From contig JANSXP010000021.1 of the NCBI GenBank assembly GCA_024742875.1, positions 32,394 through 96,393 on the forward strand: a DNA stretch of 64,000 nt, read 5' to 3'. Each line of letters begins with the position of its first letter. Position 1 is the first letter of the stretch. The notes beneath the pieces were generated by a model. It ran no database searches. It saw nothing but the letters and a program-made list of their open reading frames with translations, and was not told the origin of the DNA. The DNA is from Planctomycetaceae bacterium (GTDB taxonomy: Bacteria > Planctomycetota > Planctomycetia > Planctomycetales > Planctomycetaceae). A program made the translations under genes and the position numbers. Below, piece by piece: positions 29,593 through 37,670 of the stretch.

Positions 29593-32500
29593 TCAGGCAA
29601 CCGTAAAGTCGACAGCCACGCTCCAGAATCCTTCAGATGGATCGGCATTGCGAATGGCTCGTACCCAAAAACGGTACTGCCCGCCGGGCAGACTCCCTGT
29701 GTACAGAAACGAGGAATCCGTCAGATCATCCTGACGAATCACGCGAGTTTCTCCTGTTGTCAGGTTGTCCACCTGAATGATGTAGCGATCAGCGCCCTGC
29801 ACGGGAGACCAGTCAAACTGCAGTCCCGTGGTTTGTGTCACGGGCTGGCTGGCGACCGCCCGGCCCAGCGTGTTCCACTGCGCCGATTCACTCCATGGTC
29901 CCGGACGTCCGTTTGCATCGACGGCTCGCACCCACCAGCGTCCAGCGGATTCTCCCAGATCCGGAGCCGTCCAGCTGGTGCCCGTCAGTCCGCCCGCGTG
30001 CAGCGTCTGCTGATCGTGGATCAGAAAGACTTCGTAGGTCGCATCGCCGGCAGCAAGCCAGGCAAACTGTGGGCTGTTGCCAAAGGCCACCGTGGCTGGC
30101 AGGGCGGGGGCAGTTGCGAGCGATGATTCTGTGGCCGCCACGGTGAAGTCGTGAGCATCGCTCCAGTACCCCGCACTGCCGTTCGCCAGGACGGGCTGCA
30201 CCCAGATGCGGTAGGTGCCGTCGGCGAGGATACCGGGGTTCCATGTGGTGTCGCTGACCTGGAGACTCTCGATATGCTGGGGTGTATCCGTGCGATTGAG
30301 GAACACGTTGAAGGCTGCTGCTCCGTCGACCGCCTCCCAGCTGATGGGCGGTGCGGCGGAGGTGGTTGTGTCCAGCGGTGTGAGTAACTGCGTTCGCCCA
30401 CCGATCCACGTTTCGGCCGCCTCGCTCCATGGCCCTTTGTGACCGCCGGCAGAGACCGGTCGCACCCACCAGACGTGACGGCCGTCTGCCAGGGGTGTCG
30501 AGGGCTGGTAACGATTGTCGGCGAGCGTCTGCTGAATCGAACCGCCGCCTGGCACGCGAATAAACAGTTCCCATGACGTCGCGCCGTTCACCGCGGTCCA
30601 CTGAAACTCCGGTTGCGCAGCAAACGTGGAACGCACGGGCGTGACGGCCGAGGGGCCCAGGTAATAGTCCTGCGGTGTGGACCAGTCACCCACGACGCCA
30701 TCGGTGTCAATGGCGCGCACCCAGATGCGGTGCACACCAAAGCTCAGCGGAATGACGGGCACGAAGCGGGTGTCGACCACATGAGACTCGTTGATCAATC
30801 CTGTCTGGCCCGTCGTCACATTGTTGACATAGACCTGGTAGCGGACCGCACCCTCGACGGCCGTCCAGCGAAACTCGGGCTGCGGATCGGTGCCATAATA
30901 AGGCAATGACTCCAGCACGGGGGGGGTGGTGATCTGGAACCGATCGCCCACCCAGTCTGTCCGGCCGCCCCCCGCCAGATTGGCGCGTACCCAAAACCGG
31001 TACTGCCCCAGCCCCATCACGTCGCTGTGATGAAAGGGATCGGGGATTGTGATGTTCAGAATGGGCACGCCTGGACGGGACGAGCGTTCCACATACAGCT
31101 CATAGGACTCGGCATTGTTGACCGGAGCCCAGCGGTAGGTGGGCGGATCCAGCACCGTGCGACCACGAGGAGAAATAATCTGCGGCAGATCTCCGGCGGA
31201 GTCCACCACATCCACGGTGACGGCCACGGGAGCAAGGTCATCAAAGTCGTCGTCGCTCACAGCCGCATCGACCGTCAGCACGATGGTGGTCTGGTCGGGG
31301 GCCGTGCCGTTGTCGTCCCGACCGGTGACTGTCACGGTTTGGGGCTGCATCCACTGTTCCACGGTGAAGATGAGCCGATCGCGGTCGACCGTGACGAGAT
31401 CAGAATTCAGAGTCGAGACGATAACCTCCACGCTGGATCGTGGCTGAGCTCGCAGCTGAACGGTGAACGAATCGGTGGTCCCAATACGACTGACGAGTGT
31501 GCCACCGTTGGTTTCGACGGTTTTCAGGCTGGCCACGTCGTTATCGAGCACATCGACATCCACAAACGCGCCGTCAAACTGCGGCGCTGAGACGGTAATG
31601 CGTTCTACCAGAGCAGTTTCGATCAGCTGATCGTCCACCGCCGCAACGCCGATCTGCAGGGTCAGTGATCCTGCGGGAATCTCCAGCTGCGTGAGCGGCT
31701 GGCCCTGGGCATCAAAGAAGGCCAGCTGATCCGAACTGGTCAGCTCCACTGGCAGCGGCTCGGTCAGATCGCTGTTGTCCGAGCGACCAACTGTCAGATC
31801 GACAAGGCCACCGCCTTCGGTCACGCTGCCGGCAACTGCCAGTGAGAGCATCCCGCGATCGTTGTCGAACACGTGCACGGGCATCTCAATGGCCGGCAGG
31901 GAAACCGGGTAATCGGCGGCGGTGGACGACGTGATCTGATGCGTGATGGACGGATAGCGTGTGCTCTCAGCGACAGCGTCATCAACGGCCCGCACGGTGA
32001 TCGTGCGGACGAAATTGTCACTGATCGACAGTGTCAGCTGGTTGCTGAAAGTTTCACCGTCTGAACTGATCTGCAGATCGGAGGGAGCGGTCACCTCAAT
32101 GGTGACCAGTCCGGCGGGGTTTGACGCCAGCTGCAGTTCGTACTGGTCGGTGGCTCCCGCTTCGGACACATCGGTGCCGGTGCCGGAGACAATCAGTCGC
32201 ACTTCCGGCACGGCCTGGCCGCGGACGGCCACCGGAAACTCAAGCACTGGTCCACCATTGTCTGGTGAAAGCCGCACTTCTCCGAACAGCCAGTTCTGAG
32301 CGGCCACCGGATCCACCACGGCATTCAACTGCAGTGACGCCGTGCCGCCTGCGGATATCGTAAACTGCGTCTGCTGCAGGCTCAGTCCCAGTCCTGTGTC
32401 GGCGGCAAAGCTGGCCGTCCAGGTCACAGCCGTACTGGCTGTACTGCGGACCTGCCGCGTCCAGTCAAAGGACAGTCCCACGTCGTCTGCCACAAACGAG

Positions 32501-34587
32501 GCGACGTTCAGCGTCGTTGTGTCGCCGCCTGACTGAGGATTTGCGGCCAGAAAATCAGCACTGGACTCGTCCAGCACCAGACCGGCATTGACCGCAGCGG
32601 CCACGTCGATGAAGCCGGATCCTCCGTCAAAGGGAGTGGCGGTCTCCAGCGTTCCGGTCACGAGTTGGTCATCACTGGCGGTGAGCTGCAGGGCTGACTG
32701 CACTTCGGACGGCGTGAGGCTGGGATTGACGGCCAGCAGCAGGGCGGCCGCTCCGGCCACGTGCGGCGAAGCGGCTGAGGTACCACTGAAGTAGTCCCAT
32801 TCGTCCGCACCCAGTGTGGCTCTGGGCGCGATCACGGTGAAGTCCGACCCTGGAGCCGTGATGTGCGGCGCCAGAGTGTCGGACTGCTCGTTCTCTCCGC
32901 GAGAGCTGAACCCGGCCACCACACTGCGTTCGATGGTCGTTTGCGCATTGAGCGTGAGCCGCGCATCCGGGTTGGCGTCCATCCACTGCCGCAGTCGCTG
33001 CCCGTCTTCCCGGGAAATCATCACGGAAGGGATGCCGGCATCCTCCACCCCCGCCATGACGATTGGCCCGCCACCCACGTTGTTAACGATCACAACCGCA
33101 ATTGCGCCGGCCGCCTCGGCGTTGGCCACTTTGGTGGCGAACAGCGATTCTCCGCGATCGATCACGGCAATCTGACCGGCCAGTTCGCCAGCCGCAATAG
33201 CAGAAGAGCCCAGATGATCTCCGGGCACCACGCTGGCCGTGTGCCGCGCGATGGCCGGACCGATGGTTGACTCCACGGAAACGTTCTGACCGCGGATGGC
33301 ATTGATGCTCAGCAATTCCGCCGGCACGCTGGAACCACTGCCCGAGACAGTCACGCTCGTTTCTTCTCCCACTCGTCCGGCGGCCACGGCCGTGACCCAG
33401 GGAGCATCGGCTGGTGCTGTGATCGTATCGGGGCCAGGGCCGTCGTTGCCGGCGGAGACGGCCACAAAAATGCCCGCTTCGTGTGCGCTCCACATCGCCT
33501 GAGCCATCACGCCATTCCACGGACTCTGCGACGGTCCGCCAATGGACATGTTGATCACATCCACACCACTGATGATGGCCTGATCCACAGCGGAAACGAT
33601 GGCCACATTCGAGCAGGCGTCGTTGCTGTCACACACATCAAACGCGATGATGTTCGCGTGCGGCGCCACGCCGGAAATCTGAGTCCCCGTGGACGTACCC
33701 GGGATGTTGACATCCACAAAATTGCCGGCTGCGATGCCCGCGACACTCGTTCCGTGGTCGGCGAAATTCGGATCACCAAACGTGGTGTCGGCCGTAAAGT
33801 CAAAACCGCCCACCACTTTGGAGTTGAACGTCAGACTGGGGTCGTAGTCCGGATGATTCGGATCACCCAGTCCCACGTATTGACCTTCGCCAAAGGGATT
33901 GGTGTGGACATAGCCGTCAACGGGGCCGACCGCCGCAAACGACGGATTGTCCAGGTCAATTCCGGAGTCGATAATGCCAATCAAAATACCTTCGCCCAGC
34001 GTGCCCACATCCTGAGACAGCGCGGCGCCCGTCCAGACATCCCTGGCGCCGGTGTCTTCAGCGCTGTTGGACTGCAGCACAGAACGACCGTCTGCCAGTA
34101 CCGACAGCACACGCGAATCAGCTGCCACTGCCGACGCTTCAGCCTCCGTCAGCCGCAGACTCACGGCGTTCAGCGCACGAGTGAATGAACGATCCACTTC
34201 AATCGACTCAGTGAGCTGTTCCTCGATGTCGGCCACGAATGCCAGATGCCACTCCGTCAGCCATTGAGGCTCTGCCCGACGGTCGGCCCGGAGATTTGGC
34301 GCATCGTTCGTGACCGTGGCGTCGTCGAACTGCACCAGATACAACGACTCGGCTGGTGTCGTGACCGCAACGGATGCGGTCGAGGTGTTTGATGCCGTCA
34401 GCCCAGTCCATGCGGTCAGCGCATCTCGCCCGTCAGCATTGCTGGCAGAAAGTAGCCTGCGTGCCTCCAGAACTTCGCCGTGGATTGACGCGAACCGACC
34501 GCTGAAGCGCTGGACGGACTGACGCAATCGTCGGCCCCGCCGCTTCCCTCGCGGTCCCCATACGATCTCGCGGACTTGTCGCCACAT
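29593..34587 (-). CDS. giant secreted subtilisin-like protease with PA, Calx-beta-like and FnIII-like repeats
   Basis: 1,664 residues from ATG 34587; the frame stays open to 34782 but the upstream part looks non-coding. An Arg-rich start is followed by VLEARRLLSA (residues ~39-48), the LEPR-RLLS motif found near the N-terminus of very large exported planctomycete proteins. The S8 domain has Asp207 (IDSGID), His278 (DHGTSVAG), Asn381 (SAGNDG) and Ser604 (GTSAASPHVAG), so the triad is complete, with a protease-associated domain inserted at about 460-530. Next come Calx-beta-like segments (VFDND, VLDND endings) and then six tandem units of ~95 residues ending in patterns such as RFWVRA or RIWVRAIDTDG...W, fibronectin-III-like. 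Predicted to act at the cell surface. Confidence 0.92.
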   Translation of the reverse strand: MWRQVREIVWGPRGKRRGRRLRQSVQRFSGRFASIHGEVLEARRLLSASNADGRDALTAWTGLTASNTSTASVAVTTPAESLYLVQFDDATVTNDAPNLRADRRAEPQWLTEWHLAFVADIEEQLTESIEVDRSFTRALNAVSLRLTEAEASAVAADSRVLSVLADGRSVLQSNSAEDTGARDVWTGAALSQDVGTLGEGILIGIIDSGIDLDNPSFAAVGPVDGYVHTNPFGEGQYVGLGDPNHPDYDPSLTFNSKVVGGFDFTADTTFGDPNFADHGTSVAGIAAGNFVDVNIPGTSTGTQISGVAPHANIIAFDVCDSNDACSNVAIVSAVDQAIISGVDVINMSIGGPSQSPWNGVMAQAMWSAHEAGIFVAVSAGNDGPGPDTITAPADAPWVTAVAAGRVGEETSVTVSGSGSSVPAELLSINAIRGQNVSVESTIGPAIARHTASVVPGDHLGSSAIAAGELAGQIAVIDRGESLFATKVANAEAAGAIAVVIVNNVGGGPIVMAGVEDAGIPSVMISREDGQRLRQWMDANPDARLTLNAQTTIERSVVAGFSSRGENEQSDTLAPHITAPGSDFTVIAPRATLGADEWDYFSGTSAASPHVAGAAALLLAVNPSLTPSEVQSALQLTASDDQLVTGTLETATPFDGGSGFIDVAAAVNAGLVLDESSADFLAANPQSGGDTTTLNVASFVADDVGLSFDWTRQVRSTASTAVTWTASFAADTGLGLSLQQTQFTISAGGTASLQLNAVVDPVAAQNWLFGEVRLSPDNGGPVLEFPVAVRGQAVPEVRLIVSGTGTDVSEAGATDQYELQLASNPAGLVTIEVTAPSDLQISSDGETFSNQLTLSISDNFVRTITVRAVDDAVAESTRYPSITHQITSSTAADYPVSLPAIEMPVHVFDNDRGMLSLAVAGSVTEGGGLVDLTVGRSDNSDLTEPLPVELTSSDQLAFFDAQGQPLTQLEIPAGSLTLQIGVAAVDDQLIETALVERITVSAPQFDGAFVDVDVLDNDVASLKTVETNGGTLVSRIGTTDSFTVQLRAQPRSSVEVIVSTLNSDLVTVDRDRLIFTVEQWMQPQTVTVTGRDDNGTAPDQTTIVLTVDAAVSDDDFDDLAPVAVTVDVVDSAGDLPQIISPRGRTVLDPPTYRWAPVNNAESYELYVERSSRPGVPILNITIPDPFHHSDVMGLGQYRFWVRANLAGGGRTDWVGDRFQITTPPVLESLPYYGTDPQPEFRWTAVEGAVRYQVYVNNVTTGQTGLINESHVVDTRFVPVIPLSFGVHRIWVRAIDTDGVVGDWSTPQDYYLGPSAVTPVRSTFAAQPEFQWTAVNGATSWELFIRVPGGGSIQQTLADNRYQPSTPLADGRHVWWVRPVSAGGHKGPWSEAAETWIGGRTQLLTPLDTTTSAAPPISWEAVDGAAAFNVFLNRTDTPQHIESLQVSDTTWNPGILADGTYRIWVQPVLANGSAGYWSDAHDFTVAATESSLATAPALPATVAFGNSPQFAWLAAGDATYEVFLIHDQQTLHAGGLTGTSWTAPDLGESAGRWWVRAVDANGRPGPWSESAQWNTLGRAVASQPVTQTTGLQFDWSPVQGADRYIIQVDNLTTGETRVIRQDDLTDSSFLYTGSLPGGQYRFWVRAIRNADPSEGFWSVAVDFTVA

Positions 34588-35015
34588 GAGTCTGCTCAGA
34601 TGTGTCAAAACGGCCAGTTCCTCGCCGTGAACAAGACGAATCAGTGGCGGGATCGTAACGGGAAACCGTCCGTCGCATGGGGGAAATTGCAGAATTCCTG
34701 CCGCCTGCGCACCGCTGCCAGGTCCTGGGATTGGGGAGTCTGCGAAAACCGCCATTGCAGAATGCGGCAAACGGCCAGACAACCGATTGCCTCACCAATC
34801 CAGGCGAAATCGGCGGCCCGCATCCGGCAATTTCCGCCACCCGTTATGTCGATCGAGACCGTGGAAACTTTTAACGACCGGACAATACGAAGGCGGCATT
34901 CCGACTGGGATTTCCCGCCTGATGGTTTACCGGTTCGCTGCGGTTGACGATACGTGATCTATTGAACTAATCGTCCCAGCGGGTAAGACCGGCAATTCCT
35001 TAACAAGTGCTGCTG
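34588..35015. other. 428-bp divergent intergenic region
   Basis: Lies between the divergently transcribed subtilase and Ser/Thr kinase genes, so it should hold both promoters. TTGACG (34945-34950) is a possible -35 for the kinase, but no good -10 follows at the right distance. No gene, repeat or RNA recognised. Confidence 0.5.
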
Positions 35016-35894
35016 ATGGCTGAATCACTCCTGCCCCGACTCAAGGTCCGCCAAAAACTTGGCAAATATCGCATCGAGCGACGCCTCGGTGAAGGCGGCT
35101 TCGCGACCGTTTTTCAGGCGATGGACACCATCATGGGCACCCGGGTTGCTCTGAAGGTGCCGCATGGCTCACTGGTGGATGACGACCTGCTCAGTTCCTT
35201 TCGACGCGAAGCACGGCTGGTCGCCAAACTGGACCACCCGGGCATTCTGCAGATCAAAGATGCCAGCATCATTGAAGATCGACTGGTGATCTCCTTCCCG
35301 CTTGGCCGGGAAACGCTGTCGGATCGCCTCACTCGCCGAATGTCGTTTGAGACGGTCCTGTCCATCATCGAGCAGCTCATCGATGCGGTGGCGATGGCCC
35401 ACGAGAAGCGCGTCATCCACTGCGACATCAAGCCGGAGAACGTCATCATGTTTGACGGTGGTGTGACACGTCTGGCGGACTTCGGCATCGCCAAAGTGGC
35501 CCGCGTATCGATGCGGGGGTGCGGCACCGGAACGGTGGGTTATATGGCGCCCGAACAGGCCATGGGACGGCCCTCCAGTCGGTCCGACGTCTTTTCTCTG
35601 GGACTCATTGCCTACCGCATGCTTTCCGGTGTCTGGCCGGAATGGCCCTATGAATGGCCTCTGGAAGGGCACCAAAAGCTCCGCAGCCGCATTCACCCCT
35701 CTTTGATTGCCTGGCTGAAGAAAGCGGTCGACGTCAAACCCAAAAATCGTTTTGCCGACGCCATGGAAATGCGGGCCGCGTTCTACAAGACGCGAATGTC
35801 GGCGCTGCGATTTGTGAAGTTGAAACGCGCCAAGTCGAGGTCGAGGGTAGGGGACACCGCCAAATTAAAGGGGAGAACTCGCAAGGCAGCCTAG
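35016..35894 (+). CDS. Hanks-type Ser/Thr protein kinase, kinase domain only
   Basis: 292 residues from ATG 35016 (an in-frame GTG lies three codons earlier). All core kinase motifs are present: glycine loop GEGGFATVF, catalytic Lys in VALKVP, catalytic loop HCDIKPENV, DFG in LADFGIAKV, and MAPEQ. The catalytic Asp is preceded by Cys rather than Arg, so it is a non-RD kinase and may not need activation-loop phosphorylation. No sensor, PASTA or membrane segment is present; the last ~30 residues are a Lys/Arg tail. Cytosolic signalling kinase with unknown targets. It contrasts with the pseudokinase at 3491-5809. Confidence 0.94.
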   Translation: MAESLLPRLKVRQKLGKYRIERRLGEGGFATVFQAMDTIMGTRVALKVPHGSLVDDDLLSSFRREARLVAKLDHPGILQIKDASIIEDRLVISFPLGRETLSDRLTRRMSFETVLSIIEQLIDAVAMAHEKRVIHCDIKPENVIMFDGGVTRLADFGIAKVARVSMRGCGTGTVGYMAPEQAMGRPSSRSDVFSLGLIAYRMLSGVWPEWPYEWPLEGHQKLRSRIHPSLIAWLKKAVDVKPKNRFADAMEMRAAFYKTRMSALRFVKLKRAKSRSRVGDTAKLKGRTRKAA

Positions 35895-36109
35895 TCAAAT
35901 AGGGAGGGTCCCGCACTCGCGAGCGGCGTCCAGACCTCCACCGGACTGATGGTAAAGCCACAACTGGCACAACCGGAAGGGTTTGCGCTGGCTTTCTAAA
36001 ATGCTATCTGTAGACAAGGACGCAAGTTTGCATTCGCAGCTTCGATAAATTGGGCACAGCAGTCGTGCATTCCTGCATGACGAACAGTCGGATTCAGGAA
36101 GCACGCGTC

Positions 36110-36421
36110 ATGCCATCATTTCAGCACTCCCTTACGCAACGGCTCACGATTGAGCAAGCCGGTCCGCCGATGGATGGAAAACGCAAAATCATGATCGACG
36201 TGCCACAGCACGCCGAACCCACGCCCGACCCTCAGGTCGATGAACATCTGGAACGCCTGCGCAGCCGCATGCGGGACACAAACGTCTCCCGCGAAGACTT
36301 TTTGGCTGTCGTGAAGCAGAAGGTCCGAGACGGATCCTATCTGTCCCGTGAAGCGGCGGAGGAATCTGCCAGTCGCCTGCTGGACGAAGACGCCGCCAAA
36401 GGTGGCACCTATTTCAAGTAA
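36110..36421 (+). CDS. small hypothetical protein, weakly FlgM-like
   Basis: 103 residues from ATG 36110, chosen because AGGAAG lies eight bases upstream; in-frame starts also exist at 36050 (TTG), 36077 and 36170. The C-terminal half (VSREDFLAVVKQKVRDGSYL, then AAEESASRLLDED) is helical and resembles the C-terminus of anti-sigma-28 FlgM proteins, but the similarity is slight and no flagellar gene is nearby. The 3' end overlaps by 13 bases the convergent candidate selenoprotein gene. Confidence 0.6.
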   Translation: MPSFQHSLTQRLTIEQAGPPMDGKRKIMIDVPQHAEPTPDPQVDEHLERLRSRMRDTNVSREDFLAVVKQKVRDGSYLSREAAEESASRLLDEDAAKGGTYFK

Positions 36422-37557
36422 CCGTCGATCCAGCCACGGCCACCCTGCGGTGGCACGCCATCCGCGATATCTGAGCCGTCCGCCAGCGTGAATGAGATGG
36501 CCAGCGGAAAGGGCTCTTTGGGCGCGTTACGCGTGTATCGTCCTTCGCCTGTGAATGTCCCCAGAACAACAGCATCCAGATTGACCACGCGTCCGTCCTG
36601 CACCTGCAGTTCCCCCCGCATAGTGGCCTCATAGCGACGGCGACCATCGGCGGTCGCCAGTCGAAAGCTGCCCAGCAGGTCGGAACCTTTCACTGTCATG
36701 TCGGCAGACTGAATTTCCGCCGTCTCCCACATGGGTGGTTCACCGCGCGTATTATCAACCAGATGAAAGCGGGCAATGCGTGTGACCAGGGCGCGCGGGA
36801 CGCGGCCTGACACCAGTGCGGCATGCTCGGCTTTTGTGATCCACAGGTTGTCTCGCGACAGGGCTGTCTGAAAGATGTGTTGAAACTGACTTTCGGCCGG
36901 TTCGTAGCCGCTGAGAATTTTCGCCTGAACACGGACAATCAGACCGCCCTCCGGTGGCTCAGGATTGTAGCGTCGATCGACCGTCTCACGCACGATCGCA
37001 CTCACCTGCCCTCGAGGCGCTTTCTTCCAGGCCTCATTGAGCATCTGCATCACGCGGTCCGGGCTGCGGTGGTTGGTAAAGCCGAGAAAGTCCCCGGATG
37101 CCGACGCCATGAACAGTCCCTGCGTGGTGTTGTTGCCGAAATCCTTTCTGGGACTTTGCTGGACGATGCGGCGATAGAACTCGCCTTCCGTGTCCTGCTG
37201 TCGCCGCTGATAAGCCTGATCAATGGCGACGGGAATGGCTTTGGTTTTCAGAAACTGGACGACCTGAGGACTCGCAAATGTCGACGCACGGTCGATCACT
37301 CCGTTGTTTCAGGTGCAGCCCAGCGGGTGGCCGTCCATCGCCCAGATGAACAGCGGCTTTTTCTGCTCGGCCGCCATCGATTGCGCCGCCAGCAGGGACG
37401 TCTGCCACGGAATACTCCGCCACAGCTCTCCGTCACCTGGCTGAAGTTCCGCATGCAGTTTCCGGAAACGCTGTTCAGTGAGTTCCGTGAGGTCCTCAGC
37501 GCTGGCACCGGCCATGAGCCCCGGCAACACCAGCATCAGTCCTGTCGCCACTTTCAT
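36409..37557 (-). CDS. secreted thioredoxin-like protein, candidate selenoprotein (in-frame UGA)
   Basis: One frame of 383 codons is interrupted only by TGA at 37309-37311. The first 82 codons start at ATG 37557 (AGGCGG six bases upstream) with a signal peptide (MKVATGLMLVLPGLMAGASA) and lead into a thioredoxin-type segment, QKKPLFIWAMDGHPLGCT. The TGA follows directly, then NNGVIDRASTFASPQVVQFL and AIPVAIDQ continue the same fold, and the frame runs 300 codons more without another stop. Reading TGA as Sec83 gives a C81-T-U83 redox motif. A hairpin matching bacterial SECIS spacing begins 13 bases after the TGA (see 37281-37311). The alternatives are a nonsense-mutated pseudogene, or two separate genes with a GTG restart at 37299. 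No sel genes lie in this window. Confidence 0.72.
37281..37311 (-). promoter_or_regulatory. candidate bacterial SECIS hairpin plus UGA
   Basis: On the minus strand, TGA (37311-37309) is followed by 13 bases and then a perfect 5-bp stem TCGAC/GTCGA (37295-37291 and 37285-37281) with loop CGTGC. The loop begins 18 bases after the UGA and has G as its second base. A hairpin with its loop about 16-37 bases downstream of UGA and a G in the first two loop positions is the known general form of bacterial SECIS elements. The stem is short, so this alone is suggestive. Confidence 0.6.
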
Positions 37558-37670
37558 TATTCCGCCTCGCCTGACGCAGTCACAAAAAACAAAGCACGAT
37601 CAACAAAGAACCATTGAATCAGTATACCGCGCCCGACGGACAGCCCACCAACTTTCTGCATGGCCCGGGA

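Noticed and set aside
36409..37557. Two adjacent genes (82 aa and 296 aa) instead of one
   Set aside because: They are in the same frame, only the TGA separates them, the second would need a GTG start with no RBS in the middle of a thioredoxin-type segment, and the motif runs across the junction.
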